A stretch of DNA of 64,000 bases from Pseudomonadota bacterium (GTDB lineage Bacteria > Desulfobacterota > Desulfobulbia > Desulfobulbales > SURF-16). Shown here piece after piece: positions 53,351 through 64,000 of this stretch. A program made the position numbers and the translations under genes. How positions within the stretch are numbered: the stretch's first letter is position 1; every line of letters starts with the position of its first letter. The DNA lies in NCBI GenBank assembly GCA_018897105.1, contig JAHILF010000151.1:1-64000 (forward strand), read 5' to 3'. The notes beneath the pieces are model-generated. The model was not told the origin of the DNA, did no database searches, and saw only the letters and a program-made list of their open reading frames with translations.

Positions 53351-53827
53351 ATGAAAGCTGAATTCATAAATCCGTTTTTAAATGCTGCGAAAAACGTTTT
53401 GGAAACCATGTGCCAGACCCAGGTTAAACCTAAAAAACCCAGCCTCAAGGATAATGCACTTACCTATGGTGAAGTCACCGGTATTATCGGCATGGTCTCT
53501 GATGATATTTCCGGGTGTATGATTCTCAGCTTTTCCGAACAATGTATTCTGCATGTGGTAGCGAATATGCTGATGGAGCCACCGAAAGAAAAAGTTGACG
53601 AGGAGATCGTTGACGCGGTGGGCGAGCTGACCAATATGATCTGTGGCGGGGCCAAGGCCCAGCTTGCCAAACTTGATTACAAGTTTAACCTGGCCACACC
53701 GACCATGGTTGTGGGCAAGAATGTTGAGATTTCCTATTATTCCAACTCACCAACCCTGGTGATTCCCTTTAGTACGGAGCATGGTGATTTTGTCATTGAG
53801 GCAAATCTTGGCGGGAAGAACAAATAG
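53351..53827 (+). CDS. cheX: CheX-type chemotaxis phosphatase
   Basis: The 158-residue protein has the CheC/CheX fold. Its active-site helix ELTNMICGGAKAQL carries the ExxN pair that removes phosphate from CheY-P. Other landmarks are GVSDDISGCMILSFSEQ-like text and the C-terminal VIPFSTEHGDFVIEANL. It is a single-gene unit with its own promoter and a shared terminator. No che operon is near. Similar stand-alone CheX proteins act on other receivers. Confidence 0.88.
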   Translation: MKAEFINPFLNAAKNVLETMCQTQVKPKKPSLKDNALTYGEVTGIIGMVSDDISGCMILSFSEQCILHVVANMLMEPPKEKVDEEIVDAVGELTNMICGGAKAQLAKLDYKFNLATPTMVVGKNVEISYYSNSPTLVIPFSTEHGDFVIEANLGGKNK

Positions 53828-53851
53828 TGCGGTAAATCTGGGAGGAACAAT

Positions 53852-53885
53852 AAAAAAAAGCCGCCCCGAGGGACGGCTTTTTTTT
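53852..53885. terminator. Bidirectional terminator between cheX and atpC
   Basis: AAAAAAAGCCG and CGGCTTTTTTT flank a GC-rich stem (CCCGAGGG). It lies 25 bases after cheX and 20 bases after the atpC stop. Confidence 0.9.
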
Positions 53886-53905
53886 ATTGTATGAAGCTAA
53901 ATTGC

Positions 53906-54325
53906 TTACTTGCCATGCTTTTCAGCAACTCTTATTCGGGCAAGTGCCCGCTGCATTGCAGCCTGGGCACGGGCCATGTTGATTTTTTCTGTCTGAGTTT
54001 TAGCTTCTGCAAGCCGTTTTTCAGCCCTTTCTTTTGCCCGCAGGGCGCGATCTACATCAATCTCTTTCCCTGATTCGGCTGATTCTACGAGAAAGGTGAT
54101 TTTATTGTTCGATACTTCGCAGAAACCACCGCTCACCATAAGGAAGTTTTCCTTGCCATCCTTCTTGTAAACCAAGCTCCCGATCTTAATGGTACTCAGA
54201 AAAGGGGCATGATTCGCCAGCACTCCAAAATCACCACCGTAGCCGGGGGCGCTGACTATATCAACATCATCACTGACTATTGGACCTGATGGTGTGACAA
54301 CCTCTAAATGTATTGATTCAGCCAT
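53906..54325 (-). CDS. atpC: F-type ATP synthase epsilon subunit
   Basis: The 139-residue protein has the N-terminal beta sandwich ([33 protein letters not shown]) and the C-terminal helical hairpin ([18 protein letters not shown]). It is a central stalk part and a possible inhibitor of hydrolysis. Last gene of the atp operon. Confidence 0.96.
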   Translation of the reverse strand: MAESIHLEVVTPSGPIVSDDVDIVSAPGYGGDFGVLANHAPFLSTIKIGSLVYKKDGKENFLMVSGGFCEVSNNKITFLVESAESGKEIDVDRALRAKERAEKRLAEAKTQTEKINMARAQAAMQRALARIRVAEKHGK

Positions 54326-54403
54326 TGGTCTTTACCTTGACTTTGTTGTAGCTCCGTGTGGGGAGCACATTCAATAAGAAAAATACGTAATATAAAAAAT
54401 AAA

Positions 54404-55861
<1,458 letters not shown>

Positions 55862-55897
55862 TTAAGAGGTGGGTGCCCTCCACTCCGAAATTTATTG

Positions 55898-56776
55898 TTA
55901 TCCTTTCAGTGCTTCAGCACCACCTACAATATCCATCAGCTCGCCGGTAATAGCTGACTGGCGCGCCTTGTTGTATACCATTGTCAGGTTACTGATTATA
56001 TCCTTACAAGCTTTGGTCGCATTGTCCATGGCCGTCATACGGGCGGCATGTTCACTGGCGCCGACCTCAAGCATGGCATTGTAAACCATAACATTAGTGT
56101 ACAGAGGAAGAAGAACATCCATAATCTCCTCTGGGCTGGGCTCATAGATGTAGTCACCGGCCTGTTTGGTTTCGGTTTTTCCCGCATCCTCCGCTTCAAC
56201 AGATTTTACCGGCAGGAAAGGCATTGTTTTCGGTAACTGTCTCGCAACGCTTATGAAGCTGCCATATATGAGGTGTACTTCATCAGATCCGCCTGCAATA
56301 AAATTTGCAGCAACATCCTGAGCGATTGCGCGGGCATTGAACATCTGGAAGTTGCCCATGATATCAACAAATTTTTCACGGACCTTGCCTGTTTTGCGAA
56401 AGTAGCGATTTGATTTTTTACCGACACAGACGAGAGTAACTTTCTTCCCTGCAGCCTCATACTTATTCATCAGCTTTTCAGCCATTTTGATGATATTCGC
56501 ATTGAAACTGCCGCAAAGGCCACGGTCAGATGTAACGATAAGGATTTCGACAGTTTTCACCTCGCGTTCCTGCATTAAAGCAAACGCGCCGGATTTCATA
56601 TTGCTGCTGATGGAGTGAAGCGCTTCATTGAATTTCCCGGCATATGGCCGAAAAGCCTCCATCTTCATCTGGGCGCCCCTCAGTCTGGCCGATGAAACCA
56701 TATTCATGGCCTTGGTGATCTGGGCTGTCTTCTTGACACCAGCTATCTTCATTTTGACATCTTTTAGACTCGGCAT
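55898..56776 (-). CDS. atpG: F-type ATP synthase gamma subunit
   Basis: The 292-residue rotor subunit has the N-terminal LKDVKMKIAGVKKTAQITKAMNMV-type helix and the C-terminal helix ARMTAMDNATKACKDIISNLTMVYNKARQ. It links catalytic sites to the c ring. Confidence 0.97.
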   Translation of the reverse strand: MPSLKDVKMKIAGVKKTAQITKAMNMVSSARLRGAQMKMEAFRPYAGKFNEALHSISSNMKSGAFALMQEREVKTVEILIVTSDRGLCGSFNANIIKMAEKLMNKYEAAGKKVTLVCVGKKSNRYFRKTGKVREKFVDIMGNFQMFNARAIAQDVAANFIAGGSDEVHLIYGSFISVARQLPKTMPFLPVKSVEAEDAGKTETKQAGDYIYEPSPEEIMDVLLPLYTNVMVYNAMLEVGASEHAARMTAMDNATKACKDIISNLTMVYNKARQSAITGELMDIVGGAEALKG

Positions 56777-56793
56777 GACTCGTTACTCCAGAT

Positions 56794-58317
56794 TTATTGA
56801 ATTCCTTTAGATGCCTTGAACGTCTCTGTGAAGGCCTTTATGGTGCTGTGCATTTTTTCCTCAAGAGCCTTGTCGATTACCTTCTTTTCCTTCAAGGTGT
56901 CAAATATGGCAGGATCGTTACTTGCCACGTAGGAATAAAGATCCTGTTCGTAATCTGCCAGTGTGTCGAGGGGCAGCTTATCAAGATATCCCTTGGTGCC
57001 TGCGAAAATAATGGTTACCTGTTTTTCCATGGGCAGTGGCTGATACTGAGGTTGTTTCAGAATTTCAACCAGTCGGGCGCCGCGGGTCAGCTGAGCCTGG
57101 GTCGCAGCGTCAAGATCGGAACCGAAGCCGGCAAAGGCGGCAAGTTCACGATACTGGGCAAGGTCAAGGCGAAGTGTACCGGCAACCTGTTTCATTGCCT
57201 TTACCTGAGCTGCACCACCAACCCTTGATACGGAAAGACCAACGTTAATAGCCGGACGGACACCTGAGAAAAACAGGTTTGGTTCCAGGTATACCTGGCC
57301 GTCGGTAATGGAAATAACGTTGGTGGGAATAAAGGCGGATACGTCACCGGCCTGAGTCTCGATAATGGGCAGAGCGGTCAGTGAGCCTGCGCCCAATGCA
57401 TCGTTTACTTTCGAGGAACGTTCCAGCAGACGTGAATGGTTAAAGAAAATGTCACCAGGATAGGCCTCACGTCCAGGTGGGCGGCGAAGCAGCAGGGACA
57501 ACTCACGATAGGATACCGCCTGTTTGGAAAGATCATCGTAAATGATCAGGGCGTGCATGCCGTTGTCACGGTAATACTCACCGATTGAACAACCGGTAAA
57601 TGCGGCCACGTACTGCATTGGTGCAGGGTCGGAGGCGCAGGCGGCTACAACGGTGGTGTACTCCATGGCGCCATGTTTTCTCAAGTTCTCAACAACCAGA
57701 GCTACGGTTGATTTTTTCTGGCCGATGGCAACATAGATACAGTGCACATCAGTTTCTTTCTGAGCAATGATCGCATCAACACACAGTGATGTTTTGCCGA
57801 TTTGGCGGTCGCCGATAATCAGCTCACGCTGTCCGCGGCCAACCGGGGTCATGGCGTCAACAGCCTTGCTGCCGGTATAACATGGTTCATGCACGCCTTT
57901 TCGGGCGATAACACCAGGGGCAAGAACTTCCATTTTTGAGAATTTTTTTGCGTTAATCGGTCCCTGGCCGTCAATGGGTTTACCAACACCATCAATAACC
58001 CTGCCCTCAACTTCAGGTCCTACCGGAACCTCGGCGATTCTTCCGGTTCTCTTGACGATATCGCCTTCTTTGATATGCCTGACTTCGCCGAATATGGCGC
58101 AGCCAACATTGTCTTGTTCCAGGTTCAGGGCGAGGCCGAGGATTCCGTTAGGAAATTCCAGAAGCTCCATAGCCATGCATTTTTCAACACCATGGACACG
58201 CGCAATACCATCACCAACTGAAATTACGGTTCCAGTTTCACTCAGATCAACTTTCGTTTCGTAGTCTTTGATCTGCCCCTTGATAATCTGACTGATTTCT
58301 TCAGCTTTAATTTGCAT
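56794..58317 (-). CDS. atpA: F-type ATP synthase alpha subunit
   Basis: The 507-residue regulatory nucleotide-binding subunit has [38 protein letters not shown] and [11 protein letters not shown]-like text ([21 protein letters not shown]). Normal length. It lies 3 bases after atpH. Confidence 0.98.
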   Translation of the reverse strand: MQIKAEEISQIIKGQIKDYETKVDLSETGTVISVGDGIARVHGVEKCMAMELLEFPNGILGLALNLEQDNVGCAIFGEVRHIKEGDIVKRTGRIAEVPVGPEVEGRVIDGVGKPIDGQGPINAKKFSKMEVLAPGVIARKGVHEPCYTGSKAVDAMTPVGRGQRELIIGDRQIGKTSLCVDAIIAQKETDVHCIYVAIGQKKSTVALVVENLRKHGAMEYTTVVAACASDPAPMQYVAAFTGCSIGEYYRDNGMHALIIYDDLSKQAVSYRELSLLLRRPPGREAYPGDIFFNHSRLLERSSKVNDALGAGSLTALPIIETQAGDVSAFIPTNVISITDGQVYLEPNLFFSGVRPAINVGLSVSRVGGAAQVKAMKQVAGTLRLDLAQYRELAAFAGFGSDLDAATQAQLTRGARLVEILKQPQYQPLPMEKQVTIIFAGTKGYLDKLPLDTLADYEQDLYSYVASNDPAIFDTLKEKKVIDKALEEKMHSTIKAFTETFKASKGIQ

Positions 58318-58320
58318 TGC

Positions 58321-58866
58321 CTATTCACTCCCTTTAATGGACTCTTTTAAACCCTCAAGCTGCGTTTTGATGCTGCCATCCAAAATGATATCACCAACTT
58401 TGGCTATCATACCGCCTATAATGGATGTATCAATTTCGGTTTTCAAAACAACCTGCTTTCCTGTTATCTTTTCCAATGTTTGCTTTGCCTTATCCAATAG
58501 CGCAGGCTCCAGAGCCTTGGCTGTGATCACGATTCCCTGGCAGACGTTTCTTTCAACATCAACCATGCCCTGAAATGACGCAGCTATTTCAGGAAGTACA
58601 TTGGCCCTGTTTTTCTGGGCCAGTAAATTGAGAAAGTTCCCCATGATCTGGGATACACCCGCTTTTTTTACGATTGCAGCCATGACCTTCTCGCGAACGT
58701 CGGCCGGGTATATCCTGTTTGTCAAACCATCGCGAACCTCAGGTAATGTCGTATAGAGTTCCGCAAAATCTTTCAGTGTCTTGGCATAATCGTCCAAGGC
58801 ATTTTCTTCTTTACCCACAATAAAAACGGCCTTTGCATAACGTTTGGCCAGAATGTCATTTTTCAT
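58321..58866 (-). CDS. atpH: F-type ATP synthase delta subunit
   Basis: The 181-residue peripheral stalk protein has the OSCP pattern (LAKRYAKAVFIVGKEENAL; FLNLLAQKNRANVLPEIAASFQ; DTSIIGGMIAKVGDIILDGSIKTQLEGLK). It overlaps atpF by 4 bases. Confidence 0.96.
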   Translation of the reverse strand: MKNDILAKRYAKAVFIVGKEENALDDYAKTLKDFAELYTTLPEVRDGLTNRIYPADVREKVMAAIVKKAGVSQIMGNFLNLLAQKNRANVLPEIAASFQGMVDVERNVCQGIVITAKALEPALLDKAKQTLEKITGKQVVLKTEIDTSIIGGMIAKVGDIILDGSIKTQLEGLKESIKGSE

Positions 58867-59555
58867 TTTTGCAAACCTCCCAACTTGGTCAGGTAATCCT
58901 CAACCAGTTTGTTCTGGTCTGTGTCCTGGAGATTCTTCTTGATGATTTCTTCCGCCATGATTGCTGCCTGATCGGCGATTTCTGTTTTCAAGCGGCGTTT
59001 GGCTTCGGCAATTTCATTCTGCACGACCATTTCAGCCTGGCGTTTAATGCCCTCAGCAGCCCGGTTTGCTTCTTCAATGATCCGCGCTTTTTCAACCTGG
59101 CCCTGGGCAACGGCCTTCTCCACCATAGTTTTCAACTCGTCATCGATACCGGCGAGTCTGGCTTCATATTCTTTGTAATTCCGTTCCGCTTCAGCACGGC
59201 GGGTCTCAAGGTCTTCAAATTCGGCTGCGATACCCTGCTGCCTGCCTTTTAGGGCGTCAACCAAGGGTTTTTTCAAGAATTTTATCAGGATTACCATAAG
59301 TGCGGCAAAGTTCATCACCCGCCAACCGAAATCCTTCAGTTTCGCCGGGGACAGAGCGCCATGGGGGCCTGTCATGGATGAGGCGCCATGTGCCGCCGCC
59401 CCATGTGCCTCTCCCGCCGCTTCCGCGGCATGTCCTGCCGCCTCTACCGCATGCGGGTCACCGCCTGATGCGTAAATGATTCCTGCTGTCCCGATAACAG
59501 CCGCAAGTGCCAAAGCAGTTAATGCAATCTTTGACCACCTCTTGTTGTTTTTCAT
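58863..59555 (-). CDS. atpF: F-type ATP synthase b subunit with signal-like N-terminal extension
   Basis: The 230-residue protein is longer than a usual b subunit. It starts MKNNKRWSKIALTALALAAVIGTAGIIYA, a signal-peptide-like helix, then an Ala/His/Gly-rich linker. The normal membrane helix (FGWRVMNFAALMVILIKFLKK) and long charged coiled coil (EDLETRRAEAERNYKEYEARL) follow. The start at 59555 lies one base after the b' stop. The extension is known in some relatives, and whether it is cleaved is unknown. Confidence 0.93.
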   Translation of the reverse strand: MKNNKRWSKIALTALALAAVIGTAGIIYASGGDPHAVEAAGHAAEAAGEAHGAAAHGASSMTGPHGALSPAKLKDFGWRVMNFAALMVILIKFLKKPLVDALKGRQQGIAAEFEDLETRRAEAERNYKEYEARLAGIDDELKTMVEKAVAQGQVEKARIIEEANRAAEGIKRQAEMVVQNEIAEAKRRLKTEIADQAAIMAEEIIKKNLQDTDQNKLVEDYLTKLGGLQK

Positions 59556-59556
59556 T

Positions 59557-59982
59557 TTACAGAGCCCTCCCGAGTACCTTACCGGCCATTTCTGTCGCAA
59601 AGCTTCCAACCTGCCCCTTTAAAGCCTGTTCAGCAGCTTTAACTTCCGAGGCAACGGTGCTCAGTTGAGCAGCTTTCGCCTTGTCAGATTCGCTTTTAAT
59701 CTGCTGCAGTTTTTCCGTACCTGCCTCCTGAGCTTCATTTCTTGCCGCATCAAATTCAGCCTTGGCTTTCCGCCTCGCATCCCTGAATTTTTGGTCAAAC
59801 TGTTCCGCCCTTAATTTGGCGTTCTTGTTAAATGTGTCCACATCAGTGTTTAAGTCAGTAATCTTCTGTTTCCGCTCTGCAAGTATGCGTCTCACAGGGC
59901 GGTAAAGAACTGCATTGAGAACCACAATCAGAAACAGGATGTTCATGACGTGGATCAGCATGGTGATGTCAACTGTAATCAT
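59557..59982 (-). CDS. atpF': F-type ATP synthase b' subunit
   Basis: The 141-residue protein has one N-terminal membrane helix (VDITMLIHVMNILFLIVVLNAVLYRPV) and a coiled coil (LAERKQKITDLNTDVDTFNKN). It pairs with b in the peripheral stalk. It is the first gene of the operon. The a and c subunit genes are not in the window, as is common in Desulfobacterota, where they lie elsewhere. Confidence 0.93.
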   Translation of the reverse strand: MITVDITMLIHVMNILFLIVVLNAVLYRPVRRILAERKQKITDLNTDVDTFNKNAKLRAEQFDQKFRDARRKAKAEFDAARNEAQEAGTEKLQQIKSESDKAKAAQLSTVASEVKAAEQALKGQVGSFATEMAGKVLGRAL

Positions 59983-60064
59983 TTAGCGCCCCCTTACTAT
60001 TGAATAACTTAATGATATATGGTTTCTACTTAAAAATGAATCGGGCTTCATTTAAACATGGAGT

Positions 60065-60094
60065 TGTCTACTACATTCTTTTTTGGCTGTCAAC
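60065..60094 (-). promoter_or_regulatory. Putative atp operon promoter
   Basis: Minus-strand perfect TTGACA (60094-60089), 18-base spacer, TAGACA (60070-60065). The -10 is only partly matched. It lies about 80 bases ahead of atpF'. The rest of 59983-60214 is A/T rich with no gene. Confidence 0.45.
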
Positions 60095-60214
60095 TTTTTT
60101 TAACCCAATATTTTGGTATTATATTTCGCACAAAATCTTGAATAGTTACTATGTTAATTGCAAAAAATGAATTTTGTGTCACATTGTTACGCTGTTATTT
60201 CCGGGACCCGGATT

Positions 60215-62860
60215 TCATGGCAGCTGCTTTTCTATGATGGCGAATACTGCCTGCAGTGCCTGGGGCAGTTTATCGGGCATGGTGCCGCCTGCCTGGGCCA
60301 TATCCGGACGTCCCCCTCCCCCGCCGCCAACCAGCTGAGCCACCTCTTTAATAATATTGCCGGCCTGGATAGTACCGGTCAAATCCTTGCTGACAATGGC
60401 CAGCAGCGATACCTTGTCATGGAGAATGCCGCCCAGCACGGCCACGCCGCTGTTCAGTTTGTCGCGTACCCGGTCTCCCACCTCGCGCATTGTTTTGGCT
60501 GAGTCGAGGGGGATCTGAGCAGCAACCACCCGGATATTTTTTACTTTCCTGGCGCTGTCAATAAGTGAGTCAAGGTTTGCCAGAGAGAGCTTGGCGTGCA
60601 GGTTGCCCACCTCTTTTTCCAGCTCCTTGACTCTTGCCATGAGCTTTTCGATTCTGCCCGCAGCCTCATCAGGGGCGCAGCGCAGCAGCCCGGTAATGAT
60701 GTTCAGCTTTTCATCTTCCTGCTGAAATCTGGCAAAGGCCTTCCGGCCGCTTACCGCTTCAATGCGGCGCACGCCGGCGGCTATGCCTGTTTCCGAGACA
60801 ATCTTTAACAGCCCGATTTCCCCGGTGGCCTGCACATGGGTGCCGCCGCAGAGTTCCTTGCTGAAGCTGTCAATGGTCACCACCCGCACCATGTCGCCAT
60901 ATTTTTCGCCGAAAAGGGCGGTGGCTCCAGACTTGATGGCCTCCTCTTTTGTCAGGCTGTCAATGCAGAGCCGGGTATTGGCCCGGATCACTCCATTGGC
61001 GATGGCTTCAATCTTTTGGATTTCTTCCGGGGATAACGGGGTGAAATGGGTGAAGTCAAAACGAAGCCTGTCCGCCTCAACCAGAGAACCAGATTGTTTG
61101 ACATGATCCCCGAGCATCTGTTTCAGGGCAGCCTGGAGAAGATGGGTAGCGGTATGATTGCAGGCGATTGCCTGCCTTCTGGCATCAAGCACCCTAAGCT
61201 CCACCATGTCACCGCAGGCCATGCCCCCGGCAACCATTTCAGCTTGGTGCAGAATAAGGCCGTCACCGGCCTGCACCGTGTTGACCACCCTGGCCTTGCC
61301 CGCTGGTCCGCTGATTTGCCCCTGGTCGCCGATCTGGCCGCCCGACTCGGCATAAAAGGGCGTTTCAGCGGTGACCAGCAGCACCTTTTCCCCCTTGGCG
61401 GCGTTGGTGCAGCACGCTCCCTGTTCATTGATGATGGCAACAAGGGCTGATTGATGCTGCCGGGTGGCGTAGCCGACAAAGCTGCTTTTTACGCCGTCTG
61501 CCATGAGCTGACGCAGACCTGCGCTGAACTCGGTCAGTCCGCCGCCCTTCCAGGATTTGCGTGATTGCGCCCGCTGGGCCTCCATGGCGGCATTGTAGCC
61601 GGCTTCGTCAATGCCGTATCCTTCTTCTATGGACACGTCCCGGACGATATCCACCGGAAAGCCGAAGGTGTCATAGAGTTTGAAGATGAATTCCCCATCG
61701 ATGATTTTTTTCTTTTCCTTTTTCAGACGATGGATTTCCTTGCCCAGCATTTCCAGACCGTTACCCAGGGTTTCAAGAAATCGTTCCTCCTCATTGCTGA
61801 CCACCTGTTGCAGCAGCTCAACCGCGTCATTGAGATGGGGATAGGCCGGAGACATCTCCTGCACCACCTTGTTGGTGATGGTGCTCAGAAAAGGCCTGGT
61901 CAAGCCGAGGGTGCGGCCGAAACGGATGGCCCGCCGCATGATGCGCCTCAGCACATAGCCACGGCCTTCATTGGCAGGCAGTACGCCGTCCGCCACCAGA
62001 AAGGCGGTGGTACGGCAGTGATCGGCGATGACGCGCATGGCGGTGTCAGAGCGGTCATTGCTGCCGTAGTGAATGCCGGCTACTCGGGCGATGGTATCAA
62101 TGATGGGGGTGAACAGGTCGGACTCATAGTTGCTGTGCCTGCCCTGAATGACAGCGGCGATGCGCTCCAGCCCCATGCCCGTGTCAATGCTTGGTTTGGG
62201 CAGGGGCGTCATGGTGCCGTCCTCACTACGTTCAAACTGCATGAAAACAAGATTCCACAGTTCCAGGAAACGGTCGCAATCGCAGCCCACCGCGCAATCC
62301 GGCTGGCCGCAGCCAACCTCTCTGCCCTGGTCGATATGGATTTCCGAACAGGGGCCGCAGGGACCGGTGTCACCCATGGCCCAGAAATTGTCTTTTGCCC
62401 CTAAACGGATGATGCGTCCCTTGGGCAGATCTTCAATTTTTTCCCAGAGCTGGTAAGCCTCGTCGTCATCTTCATACACGGAAACCCACAGGTTTTCCGG
62501 GGACAGGCCGAGTACCTTGGTGAGAAAGTCCCAGCCGTAGTTAATGGCGTCCTTTTTGAAATAGTCGCCAAAGGAAAAATTGCCCAGCATCTCGAAAAAG
62601 GTGTGATGCCGGGCCGTATAACCCACATTGTCCAGGTCATTGTGCTTGCCGCCGGCCCTGACGCAGCGCTGGCAGGTGGCGGCCCGGGTGTACTCGCGTT
62701 TCTCCTCGCCGGTGAACAGCCTTTTGAACTGCACCATGCCGGCATTGGTGAACAGCAGGGTGGGGTCGTCATGGGGAACCAGGGCGGAACTGTCAACCAC
62801 TGTATGGCCCTTGCCCGCAAAGTAAGATAAAAAATTTTGGCGAATGTCGTTTCCAGTCAT
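60215..62860 (-). CDS. alaS: Alanyl-tRNA synthetase
   Basis: The 881-residue enzyme has class II catalytic motifs (HHTFFEMLGNFSFGDYFKKDAI; GMGLERIA), the editing domain with zinc site (HTATHLLQAALKQML; CGGTHVQATGE) and the C-terminal DHHA1 domain ending in VGGGGGGRPDMAQAGG. The start at 62860 (MTGNDIRQNFLSYF) matches the usual N-terminus. It lies 119 bases downstream of recA, a familiar order in many bacteria (recA-recX-alaS, here without recX). Confidence 0.97.
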   Translation of the reverse strand: MTGNDIRQNFLSYFAGKGHTVVDSSALVPHDDPTLLFTNAGMVQFKRLFTGEEKREYTRAATCQRCVRAGGKHNDLDNVGYTARHHTFFEMLGNFSFGDYFKKDAINYGWDFLTKVLGLSPENLWVSVYEDDDEAYQLWEKIEDLPKGRIIRLGAKDNFWAMGDTGPCGPCSEIHIDQGREVGCGQPDCAVGCDCDRFLELWNLVFMQFERSEDGTMTPLPKPSIDTGMGLERIAAVIQGRHSNYESDLFTPIIDTIARVAGIHYGSNDRSDTAMRVIADHCRTTAFLVADGVLPANEGRGYVLRRIMRRAIRFGRTLGLTRPFLSTITNKVVQEMSPAYPHLNDAVELLQQVVSNEEERFLETLGNGLEMLGKEIHRLKKEKKKIIDGEFIFKLYDTFGFPVDIVRDVSIEEGYGIDEAGYNAAMEAQRAQSRKSWKGGGLTEFSAGLRQLMADGVKSSFVGYATRQHQSALVAIINEQGACCTNAAKGEKVLLVTAETPFYAESGGQIGDQGQISGPAGKARVVNTVQAGDGLILHQAEMVAGGMACGDMVELRVLDARRQAIACNHTATHLLQAALKQMLGDHVKQSGSLVEADRLRFDFTHFTPLSPEEIQKIEAIANGVIRANTRLCIDSLTKEEAIKSGATALFGEKYGDMVRVVTIDSFSKELCGGTHVQATGEIGLLKIVSETGIAAGVRRIEAVSGRKAFARFQQEDEKLNIITGLLRCAPDEAAGRIEKLMARVKELEKEVGNLHAKLSLANLDSLIDSARKVKNIRVVAAQIPLDSAKTMREVGDRVRDKLNSGVAVLGGILHDKVSLLAIVSKDLTGTIQAGNIIKEVAQLVGGGGGGRPDMAQAGGTMPDKLPQALQAVFAIIEKQLP

Positions 62861-62979
62861 ATCTGTGTGGTGCTTTATTAAATGGTTAAGGGGTGGAGCT
62901 CGGAACGTACGTACACGCTCCACGATAAATAATCATCGCTCTTGCAGCGGACCTGTTGAATTGTATGAATCTGCTGGTT

Positions 62980-64000
62980 TCAGGCAGACGCAGGGGGGAC
63001 TTCAGCCTTTGCCTCTCCGGCAACGGGCAGTCCAAAGCCCTGGCGGACCTTGCGATCGATTTCCGCCATCATCTCAGGATGTTCCTTCAGGTATTCCTTG
63101 GCATTTTCCCGGCCCTGGCCGATTCGTTCGTTGCTGTAAGAATACCAGGCCCCGCTTTTTTCAATGATGTTCAGGTTCGCGGCAAGATCAAGAATATCGC
63201 CGGCCTTGGAGATGCCTTCTCCGTAAACGATATCAAACTCTGCATCTTTAAACGGGGGAGCAACCTTGTTTTTGACAATTTTCACCTTGGTGCGGTTGCC
63301 GATGATATCCTGTCCATCTTTGATGGCAGCCTGTTTGCGGATGTCAAAACGCATGGTGGAATAGAATTTGAGAGCCGTGCCGCCGGTGGTGGTTTCCGGG
63401 TTGCCGAACATGACGCCGATTTTCATGCGGATCTGATTGATAAAGACCAGTGCCGTGTTGCTTTTTTTCAGGATACCGGTCAGTTTGCGCATGGTCTGCG
63501 ACATGAGCCGGGCCTGCAGTCCCATATGGGAATCGCCGATGTTGCCGTCTATCTCGGCTTTGGGCACCAGGGCGGCCACCGAGTCAATGACAATCACGTC
63601 AACCGAGCCGCTGCGGATAAGGATTTCGGCAATCTCCAGGGCCTGTTCGCCGTAGTCCGGCTGGGAGACCAGCAGGTCGTCCGTATTGACCCCGAGACGA
63701 TCGGCGTAGTGGATATCAAGGGCATGCTCGGCGTCGATAAAGGCCGCAGTGCCCCCCGCCTTCTGGGCCTCGGCAATGAGATGCAGAGCCAGGGTGGTTT
63801 TACCAGACGATTCCGGGCCGTAAATTTCCGCGATCCTGCCCCTGGGAAATCCGCCGACGCCGGTGGCGATATCCAGGCTCAGAGCGCCGGTGGAGATGAC
63901 CGGTATGGCCTCGGTATCAGCGGAGCCAAGACGCATGATCGACCCTTTGCCGAATTGTTTATGTATCTGGAGAATCGCTGTATCAAGAGTTTTGTTTTTT
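62980..64000 (-). CDS. recA: RecA recombinase, 5' end cut by the window edge
   Basis: The visible part reads from [21 protein letters not shown] to the C-terminus. The P-loop [12 protein letters not shown], the catalytic DAEHALD text, loop 1/2 regions ([42 protein letters not shown]) and the C-terminal domain are present. About 20-25 N-terminal residues are outside the window. RecA with UmuC of this window would serve SOS repair, though no LexA box is visible here. Confidence 0.98.
   Translation of the reverse strand, partial: KNKTLDTAILQIHKQFGKGSIMRLGSADTEAIPVISTGALSLDIATGVGGFPRGRIAEIYGPESSGKTTLALHLIAEAQKAGGTAAFIDAEHALDIHYADRLGVNTDDLLVSQPDYGEQALEIAEILIRSGSVDVIVIDSVAALVPKAEIDGNIGDSHMGLQARLMSQTMRKLTGILKKSNTALVFINQIRMKIGVMFGNPETTTGGTALKFYSTMRFDIRKQAAIKDGQDIIGNRTKVKIVKNKVAPPFKDAEFDIVYGEGISKAGDILDLAANLNIIEKSGAWYSYSNERIGQGRENAKEYLKEHPEMMAEIDRKVRQGFGLPVAGEAKAEVPPASA

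Overview
The window looks like a chromosomal segment from a sulfate-reducing or sulfur-disproportionating member of the Desulfobacterota, most likely a Desulfobulbales relative (inference). The basis is the complete dsrMKJOP complex preceded by an RsbRD-like gene, a CysK-CysS fusion gene, a YeeE/TusA/DsrE sulfur-handling cluster, an F-type ATPase operon with separate b' and b genes but no a and c genes, and many two-component proteins with PAS, Cache, GAF, HDOD and GGDEF domains. No rRNA, tRNA or CRISPR array was seen. Most genes lie on the minus strand.

Layout. 1-3.0 kb: the 3' end of a group II intron that splits umuC inside its catalytic motif, then a broken ClC channel gene. 3.0-6.3 kb: the CysK-CysS fusion, then an operon of a small Cys-rich HTH protein, a frameshifted desulforedoxin-like protein and a rubredoxin behind a Fur-like palindrome. 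6.4-12.3 kb: rsbRD-like gene plus dsrMKJOP, from a promoter overlapped by a palindrome. 12.3-12.9 kb: decayed gene fragments. 12.9-24.6 kb: signalling genes (metallo-hydrolase, HDOD protein, hybrid histidine kinase, and a secreted protein/histidine kinase/NtrC regulator operon with a near-consensus sigma-54 promoter), with one hydantoinase-family gene among them. 23.4-32.2 kb: GGDEF protein, mnmG, trkH, trkA, two methyltransferases, a zinc-ribbon protein and uppP. 32.2-38.1 kb: a 530-base gene-poor gap, a tiny secreted protein, a TlpA-like thioredoxin, an MFS transporter, a FliK-like protein and a REC-GAF histidine kinase.

38.2-41.1 kb: divergent yeeE and tusA-dsrE-dsrF-like-57-residue-protein genes, with two copies of a palindromic element in the divergent promoter region. 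41.2-51.6 kb: a type II secretion operon (gspE-F-H-J-I-K-L-M-C-D) with no gspG. 51.7-53.1 kb: an NfnB/GltD-like flavoprotein, which probably leads the secretion operon. 53.4 kb: cheX. 53.9-60.0 kb: atpF'-F-H-A-G-D-C. 60.2-64.0 kb: alaS and the 3' part of recA, cut by the window edge.

Themes. Sulfur metabolism dominates: electron transfer to sulfite reduction through DsrMKJOP, sulfur import and relay through YeeE, TusA and DsrE-type proteins, and cysteine synthesis fused to a tRNA-synthetase-like domain whose HIGH and KMSKS motifs are degenerate. The dsr promoter and the yeeE/tusA region share a TGAA-N6-TTCA dyad that could be a common operator. Two genes are broken by what looks like loss of one T from a five-T tract, which may be real decay or sequencing error.
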